From Natrialbaceae archaeon (GTDB taxonomy: Archaea; Halobacteriota; Halobacteria; Halobacteriales; Natrialbaceae), in NCBI GenBank assembly GCA_003552885.1, contig PUPA01000165.1, positions 1 to 20,389 of the forward strand: 20,389 nucleotides of DNA. Reading direction: 5' to 3'. Made by a program: the position numbers and the translations under genes. The notes under the pieces were generated by a model, which was not told the DNA's origin, made no database searches, and worked only from the letters and a program-made list of their open reading frames with translations. Every line of letters starts with the position of its first letter. Within the stretch, counting starts at the first letter, position 1. This document shows, piece by piece, positions 5,845 through 14,800 of the stretch.

Positions 5845-7583
5845 CCGATCCACTCGGGTTCGTTCTGGCCGCCTCACCGCTTCTGGTCGTCGCGTTCTTG
5901 CTCGTCGGGCTGCTCTGGCCGGCCGCGCGGGCGATGCCGGTCGCCTGGCTGGTCGCCGCCGTCGTCGGCTTTTTCGTCTGGGAGATGCCCCTCGAGTGGC
6001 TGCTCGCGGCGTCGATCGTCGGCGTCATCAACGCCCTGGAGATCCTGTTTATCGTCTTCGGGGCGCTCGTCTTGCTCTACACGCTGATGCGCTCGGGTGC
6101 TGTCGACCGGATCAACCAGGGGTTCGCGGCCGTCTCCGACGACCGGCGGGTCCAGATCGTCCTGCTCGCCTTCTTCCTCGCGACGTTCATCGAGGGGGCG
6201 GCGGGGTTCGGGACGCCCGCGGCGGTCGTCGCCCCGTTGTTGCTCGCACTCGGCTTCCCGGCGCTCGCGGCGGTGGTCGCCGCGCTCGTCGGTCACGCGG
6301 TCGCGACGACCTTCGGCGCGGTCGGGACGCCGGTGATCGTCGGCGTCGAGACGTCCCTCTTAGGCCTCGAGGGGACGCTCTCGGACGGCGGGTTCACCGT
6401 CTCCTCGTTCGCCGTCGCCGCGAGCGGCTGGTCGGCGCTGTTCAACGCCATCGTCGGCGTGGCGATGCCGCTTTTCGCCGTCGGGATGGTCGTCTACTTC
6501 TTCGGCGAGGAGCGGACGATCGAACCCGCACTCGGCGTCGCCCCGCTGTGTCTGTTCGCCGGGGTCGCCTTCGCCGTTCCCTACTGGGCGACGGCGTGGT
6601 TCATCGGTCCGGAGCTCCCCTCGCTGGTGGCTGCGATGGTCGGCGGCGCGATCACGGTCGCGGCGCTCCGGGCGGGCTACCTGCTCCCCGACGACGAGTG
6701 GGACTTTCCCCCACGCGAGGAGTGGCCCGACCACTGGGTCGGCACGATCGAACCCGGGGACGACGACTCCGCTCCCGGCACCGATCCGGAGATGTCCATG
6801 CTGCGGGCGTGGGGGCCGTACCTGATTCTCGTCGGCATGCTGGTCGTCACCAGGGTCGTAGACTCCCTCGAGACGGCGTTACAGAACACGACGGTCGCCC
6901 TCACGGGATCCTCCGAGCTCCTGGGAACCGTCTCGGCCGGCGTCGTCGTCGAGTGGTCGTCGATCCTCGGGACGACCCTCGGCGAGTCCGTCCCGTGGCT
7001 GTACGTACCTGGCACCTGGCTGTTGTTGACGGCGCTCCTCTCGATCCCGCTGTACCGGATGTCCGCGAGCGACGTCGCCGGCGCCTGGAGGGAAGCCGCC
7101 GGCAAGCTCCCCCAGCCGCTGATCGCGCTCGTGTTCGTCATCGCGATGGTCCAGATCATGCTGCTGTCCGACCAGCACGCCGGCGCGCCGGAGGCGGGCA
7201 GCATGATCGTCGTGCTCGCCGGCGGAACGGCGAGTTCGCTCGGGCCGGTGTACCCCTTCGTCGCGCCGGCCGTCGGCGCGCTCGGGGCGTTCATCACCGG
7301 TTCGATAACGGTGAGCAACATCACCTTCAGCGGCTTCCAGTTCGAGGTGGCCTCGGAGATCGAGGCGTCGAGACAGCTCATCGTCGGCACACAGGGTGCC
7401 GGAGCGGCGATCGGGAACGTGATCGCGATCCACAACGCGATCGCCGCGCTGGCGACCGTCGGCCTCGTCGGCCAGGAGGGGCGGGTGATCCGGCTGAACC
7501 TCCTCCCGCTCGCCTACTACACGATCGCCGCCGGTCTCCTGACTGCGCTGTTCGTCTACGTCCTCTTCCCGGGCGTCTTCTGA
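5841..7583 (+). CDS. lctP: L-lactate permease family transporter, copy 3
   Basis: A 580-residue LctP-family membrane transporter. It has the conserved ATFIEGAAGFGTPAAVVAPL core but is the most divergent copy just after it (GHAVATTFGAVGTPVIVGVE, against GHIIAVTYGAVGTPIIVGI in the others). Near the C-terminus it has GSITVSNITF where the others have GSNTVSN. These changes lie in the most conserved parts, so a different substrate preference is possible, though only inferred. The ATG at 5841 gives MTDPLGFVLAASPLLVV and overlaps the leader ORF stop. The DNA is a mosaic matching lctP1 then lctP2. It is the last gene of the lactate block and converges with the CBS-domain gene 53 bp away. Confidence 0.92.
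   Translation: MTDPLGFVLAASPLLVVAFLLVGLLWPAARAMPVAWLVAAVVGFFVWEMPLEWLLAASIVGVINALEILFIVFGALVLLYTLMRSGAVDRINQGFAAVSDDRRVQIVLLAFFLATFIEGAAGFGTPAAVVAPLLLALGFPALAAVVAALVGHAVATTFGAVGTPVIVGVETSLLGLEGTLSDGGFTVSSFAVAASGWSALFNAIVGVAMPLFAVGMVVYFFGEERTIEPALGVAPLCLFAGVAFAVPYWATAWFIGPELPSLVAAMVGGAITVAALRAGYLLPDDEWDFPPREEWPDHWVGTIEPGDDDSAPGTDPEMSMLRAWGPYLILVGMLVVTRVVDSLETALQNTTVALTGSSELLGTVSAGVVVEWSSILGTTLGESVPWLYVPGTWLLLTALLSIPLYRMSASDVAGAWREAAGKLPQPLIALVFVIAMVQIMLLSDQHAGAPEAGSMIVVLAGGTASSLGPVYPFVAPAVGALGAFITGSITVSNITFSGFQFEVASEIEASRQLIVGTQGAGAAIGNVIAIHNAIAALATVGLVGQEGRVIRLNLLPLAYYTIAAGLLTALFVYVLFPGVF
6118..6205 (+). repeat. 88-nt exact repeat shared with lctP1 (1529-1616)
   Basis: Partner of the repeat in lctP1. 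It is followed directly by sequence matching lctP2 instead. Confidence 0.85.
6189..6284 (+). repeat. 96-nt exact repeat shared with lctP2 (4179-4274)
   Basis: Partner of the repeat in lctP2. Its left end overlaps by 17 nt the segment that is identical to lctP1 (6118-6205), marking a switch of nearest relative within one gene. Confidence 0.85.
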
Positions 7584-7636
7584 CCGGCCGGACGCCCCGT
7601 CACCGCTACCTCTCGGCCCCCGCGAGCCGGTCCCGA

Positions 7637-8845
7637 TCAGTCGCTTATCACCCAGCCGTAGAGCTTCGCGAGCTCGTCCCCGTCGGCGGGCTTTTTCGAC
7701 CGGTCGTACGTCTTCCCCTCGAGGATCTGTCGCTCGACGGCGTTCAACGCGAGCGAGAACGCGTGTCGGTCGCCGTACCCCTCCCCGGAGGCCACGAACG
7801 TCCCCTTGTCGGTGTACAGCCGGACGCGGGCCAGAAGCTGGGACATCCCGCGGAACGTCTCGTCGTGTTCCTGGAAGTGGACTTTCGCCTCGAGGACGCG
7901 CATGTCCCGGTACTTGCGGGTGGCGTCCTCGATGCGCTCGGCGAGCTCCTCACGACTCAGCTCGGCCATCAGGTCGATGCCGAACACCTGGACGGGGAGC
8001 CGTCCCTCCTCGGACCAGGTCAGCGACTCCAGCAGGTCGGTCTTCGTGACGATGCCGGCGAGTTCGTCGCCCTCGACGATCACCGAGGAGGAGGCGTCGA
8101 ACTCGAACATCGTCGAGAGGACCTCCTCTAAGTCGTCGTCGGGTGCCGACGTGCCGAGGCTCTCGACCATCACGTTCCGGACGGGCAACTCGAGGAGGTC
8201 CGCGCTCTCACCTTCTCTGGCCCCGAAGCCGCCGTGGTGGCCACCCGTGCTGGCGTCCATGTGCGCTTCGGGATCGCCGCCCTGCGAGCGGGTCAGCTCC
8301 CGGGTGACGAACTCGAGGACGTCATGGAGGCTGAGGATGCCCACGACCCCGGCGCCGTTCCCGGCCGGGACGACGGGGAGGTGCTCGATGCGTTCCTCCC
8401 GGAACGTCGCGAGCGCCCGCCCGAGGCTCGTCCCGGGCTCGACGGAGACGACCTCCGCCGAGAGAACGTCGCTGGCGGTGAGCACGGAGAGATACGGCTG
8501 GACGTGTTCGAGGAGGTCGTCGGCCCGGACGACGCCGACGACCGTCTCACCCTCGACGACGGGCAACAGCCGAGTGTCCCCGGCGATCATCAGCCGGGCG
8601 GCCTCCCGAAGCTCCTCGTGGCGGTCGATGGTCGGCACCGGCCGGACCAGCGACCGGGCCTTGCGATCGGACTGTTGGTGTGAGGAGAGCACGTCCCGGC
8701 GGGTGACGATCCCCTCGAACTCGCCGTCGACGAGGATCGGGAGGGTCTTCCGATTCGTCCGTTCGAACGCGCTCCGGAGCTTCGAGACGGGCGTCGAGCC
8801 GTCGAACGTCTCGAACTCCTCGTCGATCACGTCGGTGATCTTCAT
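7637..8845 (-). CDS. Four-CBS-domain protein with possible HPF/S30AE-like C-terminus
   Basis: A 402-residue cytoplasmic protein. Four CBS modules are visible at about residues 1-55, 63-118, 122-182 and 218-275. Each has the usual pattern of a hydrophobic strand, a helix and a GIV/GVV-T/R-x-D-L/V motif (GIVTRRDVL, GVVRADDLL, GILSLHDVL, GIVTKTDLL). CBS pairs commonly bind adenine nucleotides such as AMP or ATP. Residues 183-215 are a linker rich in Gly, His and Asp. Residues about 285-385 look like a mixed alpha/beta domain (ERIEDATRKYRDMRVLEAKV, then VRLYTDKGTFVASGEGYG and a helix). This recalls the S30AE ribosome-hibernation fold, but I am unsure. ATG 8845 is supported by a weak minus-strand TATA (AATTAG) about 26 nt upstream. 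Target and ligand are unknown. Confidence 0.85.
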   Translation of the reverse strand: MKITDVIDEEFETFDGSTPVSKLRSAFERTNRKTLPILVDGEFEGIVTRRDVLSSHQQSDRKARSLVRPVPTIDRHEELREAARLMIAGDTRLLPVVEGETVVGVVRADDLLEHVQPYLSVLTASDVLSAEVVSVEPGTSLGRALATFREERIEHLPVVPAGNGAGVVGILSLHDVLEFVTRELTRSQGGDPEAHMDASTGGHHGGFGAREGESADLLELPVRNVMVESLGTSAPDDDLEEVLSTMFEFDASSSVIVEGDELAGIVTKTDLLESLTWSEEGRLPVQVFGIDLMAELSREELAERIEDATRKYRDMRVLEAKVHFQEHDETFRGMSQLLARVRLYTDKGTFVASGEGYGDRHAFSLALNAVERQILEGKTYDRSKKPADGDELAKLYGWVISD

Positions 8846-8896
8846 GCTCCCGTCTCCGCGTCGTGGACTAATTCGTCTTGTCCTTTCTGTCGACGG

Positions 8897-9274
8897 TCAC
8901 CGTCCCTCCCCGAGGAGCCCCCCGACCGCCCCGGCGAGTGCGCTCTCTACGGCCATCACGACCGCGACGACGACCGCGACGACGAAGATTCCGGCCCCGG
9001 CGAGCCCCGAGAGCAGTCCGCCGGCGGGGCCGAACGCGAACCCCGCGACGGCGACGACGAGTGCGACGATCAGGCCGCCGACGATTCCCCCGAGCGCACC
9101 CGCGAGCAGCCCGTGCCAGAGGCCACTCGCGATCCCCCCGCCGGCGAGGTAGCCGGCGACGAACCCCCCGACCAGCCCGGCGGTGAGCTGACCCAGCCCC
9201 GGGAGGGCGATCCCGACGACCGAGATCGAAAACGCGAGCAGGAAGCCGATCAGGACCGCACGCCAGTCGGTCAT
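8897..9274 (-). CDS. DUF5518-type small membrane protein
   Basis: A 125-residue, very Gly/Ala/Val-rich membrane protein with about four hydrophobic helices (such as VLIGFLLAFSISVVGIALPG and GIFVVAVVVAVVMAVESALA). This pattern fits the haloarchaeal DUF5518 family, which has no known function. I chose ATG 9274 (MTDWRAVL) because a minus-strand TATA-like CTTTTA is centred 27 nt upstream, implying a leaderless mRNA. A GTG at 9286 would add only MTAV. It is followed 51 nt later by the CBS-domain gene on the same strand. Nothing in the context indicates a specific role. Confidence 0.75.
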   Translation of the reverse strand: MTDWRAVLIGFLLAFSISVVGIALPGLGQLTAGLVGGFVAGYLAGGGIASGLWHGLLAGALGGIVGGLIVALVVAVAGFAFGPAGGLLSGLAGAGIFVVAVVVAVVMAVESALAGAVGGLLGEGR

Positions 9275-9298
9275 GACGGCGGTCACGCCCTGGAGGGG

Positions 9299-9304
9299 TA
9301 AAAG
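9299..9304 (-). promoter_or_regulatory. TATA-like box of the DUF5518 gene
   Basis: Read on the minus strand it is CTTTTA, centred 27 nt before ATG 9274. The T-run may also help terminate carA, which ends 55 nt earlier on the same strand. Confidence 0.5.
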
Positions 9305-9358
9305 CGAGCCGGTGGACGGATCGACGCCGGAAGACGGCGGTCGAACCGGTGGCGGCTC

Positions 9359-10432
9359 TCAGTCGTCCGCGGGGACGGTCCGGCTCGAGCGATCGGCCAT
9401 CGCGAGCACGTCGTCGAAGAACTCGAGGGTGTCGTGTGGCCCGGGGTTGGCCTCGGGGTGGTACTGGCGGGTGAGCACCGGACAGTCGACGCCGTCGACG
9501 CCCTCGGGGGTGTCGTCGTTGACGTTCCGCTGGGTGACCTCCAGGCGCGGGCCGGGGTCGGCGACGGTGTAGCCGTGGTTCTGGGTGGTCATCACGACCC
9601 GACCGGTCTCGACGTCGATAACCGGCTGGTTGACCCCGCGGTGGCCGAAGGCCATCTTCTCCGTCGTGCCGCCGAGTGCGAGCGCGACGATCTGCTGGCC
9701 CAGACAGATGCCGGCGACGGGAAGCTCGTCGACGCAGTCGGCGACGAGATCGATCGTGGCCCCGTAGTTCTCGGGGTCGCCCGGCCCGTTCGAGACGAAC
9801 AGGACGTCCGGACCGACGGCGTCGACGTCCGCCCGTCCGGCGTCGTGGGGGAGGACGTGGACGATGGCGTCCCGATCGACCAGCGAGGAGACGATCGACC
9901 CCTTCACGCCACAGTCGATCAGGGCGACCGTCGGTCCGTCGCCGTCGAGGTTGTAGCCGACGGGCTCGGCGACGCTGACCCGGTCGCCGATGTCGGCGTG
10001 GTCGCTCATCGGCACGCAGGCGTCGAGTTCGGCGAGCGCGTCCTCGGCGGTAACGTCCTCGCCGACGGCGATCCCACACCGCATCGCGCCACCCTCGCGG
10101 ACGTCGGTGACGATTTCACGGGTGTCGAGGTGGTCTACGGCGGGCACTCCTTCGTCGGCGAGCCACGCGGTGACCTCCTCGGTCAGCTCCTTGGCCAGCA
10201 CGGCCCGGGGGTGGACCCGGTCGGACTCGAAGCGCTCCTCGCGGACGCCGTAGTTGCCGACGAGCGGGTACGAGAAGGTGAGCACCTGCTCCTCGTAGGA
10301 GGGATCGGTGAGGCTCTCCTCGTAGCCCGTGTACGCCGTCGTAAAAACCAGTTCGCCGCGGGCCGTTCCCGGCGCGCGGCCACGCCCTTCGATCACGTGA
10401 CCGTCCTCGAGCGCTACGTAGGCCGGTGTCAT
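9359..10432 (-). CDS. carA: Carbamoyl-phosphate synthase small subunit (glutaminase)
   Basis: A 357-residue protein of normal CarA length. It hydrolyses glutamine and passes ammonia to the large subunit CarB, which makes carbamoyl phosphate for pyrimidine and arginine synthesis. The N-terminal CPSase small-subunit domain is seen in TTAYTGYEESLTDPSYEEQV and VGNYG. The C-terminal class I amidotransferase domain has the nucleophile Cys243 in GICLGQQ and the partner residues His325 and Glu327 in YHPEANPGPHD. All catalytic residues are present. ATG 10432 is about 29 nt after a TATA box, so the mRNA is leaderless. carB is not next to it in this window. An Lrp-type regulator diverges from it, with a shared palindrome between, suggesting amino-acid- or nitrogen-responsive control. 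Confidence 0.96.
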   Translation of the reverse strand: MTPAYVALEDGHVIEGRGRAPGTARGELVFTTAYTGYEESLTDPSYEEQVLTFSYPLVGNYGVREERFESDRVHPRAVLAKELTEEVTAWLADEGVPAVDHLDTREIVTDVREGGAMRCGIAVGEDVTAEDALAELDACVPMSDHADIGDRVSVAEPVGYNLDGDGPTVALIDCGVKGSIVSSLVDRDAIVHVLPHDAGRADVDAVGPDVLFVSNGPGDPENYGATIDLVADCVDELPVAGICLGQQIVALALGGTTEKMAFGHRGVNQPVIDVETGRVVMTTQNHGYTVADPGPRLEVTQRNVNDDTPEGVDGVDCPVLTRQYHPEANPGPHDTLEFFDDVLAMADRSSRTVPADD

Positions 10433-10458
10433 TACGAGATACGTATCGAGCCGCCGGG

Positions 10459-10464
10459 TATAAG
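10459..10464 (-). promoter_or_regulatory. TATA box of carA
   Basis: CTTATA on the minus strand, centred about 29 nt before ATG 10432. This fits a leaderless carA mRNA. Confidence 0.7.
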
Positions 10465-10482
10465 TGTTGTCTTCGAAGCGCA

Positions 10483-10499
10483 GTTACGAATTTCGTAAC
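10483..10499. promoter_or_regulatory. Perfect 17-bp palindrome, probable Lrp-family operator
   Basis: GTTACGAA-T-TTCGTAAC has perfect 8-bp arms around one base. It lies in the 102-bp gap between divergent carA and the Lrp gene. It is about 20 nt upstream of the carA TATA box and 36-52 nt before the Lrp ATG, where it may overlap the Lrp core promoter. Lrp/AsnC proteins typically bind such symmetric sites and regulate themselves; the pairing here is inferred. Confidence 0.7.
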
Positions 10500-10534
10500 G
10501 GTGAAGTGTGACCCCCACAAAGGGGCGCACCTCG

Positions 10535-10948
10535 ATGGACGAGCTGGACCGCCGGATCCTCGACGTCCTCCGCCGGGACGCCCGCACCCCGTACACGGAG
10601 ATCGCCGACCGGGTGGGGACGAGCGAGGGGACGGTCAGAAACCGCGTCGAGCGGATGACCGAACGGGGCGTCATCGAGCGGTTCACCGTCGCGACCCGGA
10701 CTGGCAACGTCAAGGCGATGATCGAGGTCGGCGTCGCCGTCGACGTCGACACCGCCGAAATATCCGAGCGGATGGCCGAGTGGGCCGAGGTCGACTTCGT
10801 CTGGATGGTCTCGGGCGAACAGGACATCGTACTGGTCGTCGACGCCGCCGACACCACCGGCGTCAACGAGCTGATCACCCAGGCCCGCGAGCAAGAGGAG
10901 GTCGTCAGCACGAAAACGCGGCTGATCCTCGACGAACGGCTCGGCTAG
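10535..10948 (+). CDS. Lrp/AsnC family transcriptional regulator
   Basis: A 137-residue Lrp/AsnC protein of typical size. The N-terminal HTH spans residues about 5-45 (DRRILDVLRRDARTPYTEIA, then GTSEGTVRNRVERMTERGVI). The C-terminal RAM ligand-binding and oligomerisation domain spans about 60-130, with the Gly-containing turn VSGEQDIVLVV. These DNA-binding proteins respond to amino acids. ATG 10535 gives the canonical MDELDRRILDVL start; a GTG at 10508 would add an unconserved nine residues. No SD site is evident. It is divergent from carA with a perfect palindrome between, so autoregulation and carA control are likely. It converges with scpA 30 bp downstream. Which amino acid it senses cannot be told. 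Confidence 0.92.
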   Translation: MDELDRRILDVLRRDARTPYTEIADRVGTSEGTVRNRVERMTERGVIERFTVATRTGNVKAMIEVGVAVDVDTAEISERMAEWAEVDFVWMVSGEQDIVLVVDAADTTGVNELITQAREQEEVVSTKTRLILDERLG

Positions 10949-10978
10949 GCGGCCGTCGACTCCGGACGTCGGTTCGCG

Positions 10979-11878
10979 TCAGTCGGCGATCGCCTCGGTC
11001 GCCTCCGCCTCGGGGTTCGCCCGTCTGACCCACAGATCGCCGAACAGCTCGTCCTGTTCGAGTCGCACGATGCCCCGGTGGGCGAGAAAGAGCACGGCGA
11101 GGTAGCTCATCACCCGGGAGCCGCCGGCGTCGTCGACCTCGGCGAACAGAACCTCCTCGCGGCCCCGTTCGTACTGGCCCTCGATGGCCCTCTCGACGTC
11201 GTCGATGACGCGTTCGATGTCCTCCCCGTGGGCCGTCCCGGTGACGTCGTCGGCCGTCGGTTCGTCCTCGACCCGGAGCTCGTCGGCCGCGTGGTAGGAC
11301 AGCTCCTGGGTCCCCCGGCGAAAGCCCGTCGGGGAGTCACTCGTGTCGTAGCTCCGGGAGGACTTCCACCACGAGCCCCGTTCTGCCTCCCGGAGCTCCC
11401 GTACCAGCTCGTCCAGGGTCTCGGGGCTCCCCCGGACGTGTTTTCGCTCGAGTCGCCGTTCCATCTCCGCTTCGAGGCCCGCGACGGGATCGAAGCCCGG
11501 TTCCGTCGGCTCCCCGGCGAACGGCGCCTCCCAGGTGGGTTCGTCCACCTCCGGCTCGTCCGTCGCGAACAGCTCGTCGCCTTTGATCCGCAACAGGACG
11601 CTCGCGTAGAACAGCGCTCGCCCGGAGCTTCGCAGGTCGCCCTCCTCTAAGGCGTCCAGAAACCGGTCGGTCACCTCGACGATGTCGACGTCCCAGGGGT
11701 CGATCTCTCCGTCTTTCGCGAGACCGACGAGCAACTCGACCGGTTCGACCTCCTCGTCCTCATCCGGACTTTCGGCCACCGCGGCCGCCGGGTCGGAGCC
11801 CGACCGGTCCCGCGTCTCGGTGGCGTCCGGTCGATCCCGCGTCTCGTGGCCGGTGATGTCAATGAGGTCCTCAGTCAT
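10979..11878 (-). CDS. scpA: Segregation and condensation protein A (kleisin)
   Basis: A 299-residue ScpA-type kleisin that closes the SMC ring in chromosome organisation and segregation. After an acidic, low-complexity N-terminus (residues about 1-45) comes the conserved start of the ScpA domain (EPVELLVGLAKDGEIDPWDV, DIVEVTDRFL) and ASVLLRIKGDELF. The C-terminal winged helix that binds the SMC head lies near residues 225-290 (REEVLFAEVDD, VMSYLAVLFLAHRGIVRLEQ, LFGDLWVRR). ATG 11878 overlaps the end of smc by 8 nt, so the two are coupled. No scpB is seen nearby; downstream the gene converges with the Lrp regulator. It is somewhat longer than bacterial ScpA because of the acidic insertions usual in haloarchaea. 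Confidence 0.92.
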   Translation of the reverse strand: MTEDLIDITGHETRDRPDATETRDRSGSDPAAAVAESPDEDEEVEPVELLVGLAKDGEIDPWDVDIVEVTDRFLDALEEGDLRSSGRALFYASVLLRIKGDELFATDEPEVDEPTWEAPFAGEPTEPGFDPVAGLEAEMERRLERKHVRGSPETLDELVRELREAERGSWWKSSRSYDTSDSPTGFRRGTQELSYHAADELRVEDEPTADDVTGTAHGEDIERVIDDVERAIEGQYERGREEVLFAEVDDAGGSRVMSYLAVLFLAHRGIVRLEQDELFGDLWVRRANPEAEATEAIAD

Positions 11879-14800
11879 CCGCGGGCACCCCCTGGTCGCT
11901 CAGATCGATCCCCGTCACCGCGCTCACGTTGTCCCCCTGCATCGTGACGCCGATCGCCCGTTCGGAACGATCGAGCATCGCCGACCGGTGGGAGACGACG
12001 ACGAACTGGGCGTCGCCGGCCAGCTCGTCGACCATCCGGCCGACTCGCTCGGCGTTGGCCGCATCGAGGAAGGCGTCGATCTCGTCGAGGGCGTAGAAAG
12101 GCGCGGGGTTGTACCGCTGGATGGCGAAGATGAAGGCGAGGGCGGTCAGGGACTTCTCCCCGCCGGACATCGCGTCGAGACGCTGGATCGGCTTGTCCCC
12201 GGGCTGAGCCCGCATCGTCAGCCCGCCCTCGAACGGCTCCGCTTCGTCCTCGAGGTGGAGCTCGCCGGTGCCGGCCGACAGCTCCTCGAAGATCTCCGTG
12301 AAGTGGGCGTCGATCGCCTCGTAGGCCTCCATGAACGTCGCCCGTTTGCGCCGGTCGTAGCGGTCGATCCGCTCGCGGATGCCCTCGGCTTCCTCGACCA
12401 GCGTCGTCCTGCCGTCTTCGAGCTCCTCGAGGGCCAAACGGACCTCCTCGTACTCCTCGATCGCGAGCATGTTCACCGGCTCCAGCGCCGCCATGTCGGC
12501 CTCGAACAGCTCGATCGTCTCGACGACCACGTCGTGATCCGGGACCTCCTCGGGGTCGTACTCGCCGACTTCCTCCTCCAGGGCCTCGATCTCCCACTCG
12601 AGGGTCTCCGCGCGTTCGCGGGTCCCTTCCAGCTCGCCCTCGACGTCGGAGACGGCGTTTCGTGCCGAGTCGCGACGCTCCCGTGCCTCCGCGAGCTCGG
12701 CTTTCAGCTCCTCGCGATCGTCTTTGAGCTCCGCGAGCTCGGCTTCCAGCTCGGCGACTGCCTCGCGTTTCTCCGCGAGCCGCGCCTCGTGGCTGTCGAT
12801 CTCCTCCCGACAGTCCTCGATGCGCCCTTCGAGCTCGGCTTTGCGGTTCTGGGCGGTCTCGATTCCATCGTGGAGCTCCTCGATCGCCTCCTCGGCGTAG
12901 CGCTTCTCGAGACCGAGCTCGTTGAGCCGGCCGTCGAGCTCGTCGAGGCGGCTCTCGCGTCCGTCGATCTCGCTTTCGACGGACTCGATCTCCGCGGTGA
13001 GCGTCGGGATCTCCGAGTCGGCGAGCTCGGCTTCCAGCTCGTCGATCTCGGCTTCGATGCCCTCGATCTCGGCCGTCCGCTCTTCGATCTCGGCTGTGAC
13101 CTCCCCCATCCGGTCGTCGACGGACTCCCGTTCGGCCTCCAGGCCCTCGAGTTCGGCCTCCAGCTCGTCGATCTCGGCTTCGGCCCGCTCGCGGCGCGCT
13201 TCGAGCCCCTCGAGTTCGGCCTCGATCGATCGGACCGCCTCCGCCGCGTCGCTTCGTCGCTCGCGGGCGTCCTCCAGCCGGCTTTCGAGCCCCCGGAGCT
13301 CCTCGCGGACGGATTCGCGCTCGTCCTGGAGCTCGGTGATCGCCTTCGCGACCCGTTCGAGCTGGCCCTTTCCGCCGCGGCTGAACGAGTACCGCGACCC
13401 TTTCCGGGAGCCGCCGGTCATCGCGCCGCTCTTCTCGACGAGGTCGCCTTCGAGGGTGACCATCCGGTACTCGCCCATGTACGAGCGGGCGGTCTCTAAG
13501 TCCTCGACGACCAGCGTGTCGCCGACGACGTACGAGAAGATCCCCGCGTACTCGGCGTCGAACTCGACGAGGTCGTACGCGAAGCCGACGACACCCGGTC
13601 CGGACGGCGCCGACGGGAGCCGACGCTCGCGCATCTCGGTCATGGGGAGGACGGTCGCCCGGCCGGCGTTGCGCGACTTGAGGTGGTCGATACACCGCTG
13701 GCCGACGACGTCGTCGTCGACGACCACGTTCGCCAGCCGACCGCCAGCGGCCGTCTCACAGGCGACGGCGTGTCTCTCCCCGACGGAGCCGAGCTGGGCG
13801 ACCGCCCCGTGGACGCCCTCGAAACCCGCGTTCAGGATCGTCGTCACCGCCCGGCCGAACGAGGAGTCGCCGCTCTCGCCGGCTCTGGCCTCGAGCTCGG
13901 CGTACTCGGCCTGTCTGGCCTGGAGCTCGTCGTCGAGCTCGTCCATCCGGTCGGCGAGCTCCCCTCGCTCGTCGGCCAGCTCCTCGACGACGTCGGCGAT
14001 GTTCTCGCGGTTCCGTCCCGCCTTCTCGAGCTCGCGTTCGAGGTCCGCACGCTCCTCCCGGAGTTCGGGCAGCCCGTCCCGTCGTTCGGCGAGCTCGGCT
14101 TCGGCCTCCTCGATCGCCGTCGATCGACGCCTGGCCCGATCGAGCAGCCGGTCTTGCTCCCGCTGGCGCTCGTTGCGCTCGTCTTTCGCCGCCTCGAGGG
14201 CCGCCTTCCGGTCGGCGAGCTCGGATTTCAGCTCGTCGTACTCGGTGTCGACCGCCTCGAGTTCGGCCTCGAGCTCCGCGAGACGCCCCTCGCGCCCTTC
14301 GATCTCGGCTTTGATCGAGGCTTTCTCGAGTTTGACCTCCCGCATCTCGGCACCGAGTTCCTCTACGGTCTCTCCTTTGCGGTCGATCGCGACGAACGCC
14401 TCGCGTCGGTCGGCTTCGGCCTCCTCGATTCCCTCCTGGGCGGTCTCGATCCGTCCCTCCAAGCGGTCGAGCTCGCCTTTGATCCCCTCGATCTCGCGTT
14501 TCACCCGGAGCTGTTCGTCCTCGCCTGTCCGCTCGATTTCGGCGTTCAGATCCGCCAGGTCCTCCTCGAGGCGAACCACCCGACCCTGGCGTTCGTCGAG
14601 CTCGCGCTGGCGGGCCTCGAGGGCCCCCTCCAGCTCCTCGAGTTCGGCCTCGAGCGTCTCGAGCTCGTCGGCCTTCTCTGCGAGCTCGCTCGCTTTGAGA
14701 TACCCCTCGTACTCCGCTTTCTCCCGGCGGAGCCGTCGGTAACGCAGCGCCTGGCGGCGTTCGTCGGCGAGGCGGTCGAGCCGGGATCGCTTCTCCTCGA

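Noticed and set aside
1839..7435. Many long antisense and frame-shifted open frames across the lctP genes
   Set aside because: They are Arg/Gly/Asp-rich shadows expected in GC-rich DNA with strong third-position bias. All three lctP frames carry clear family motifs.
11682..14742. Two long plus-strand open frames (about 605 codons each) opposite smc
   Set aside because: They are antisense to the SMC coiled coil. Their Ser/Arg- or Leu/Glu-rich repeats mirror its Glu/Leu codons, and no domain is visible.
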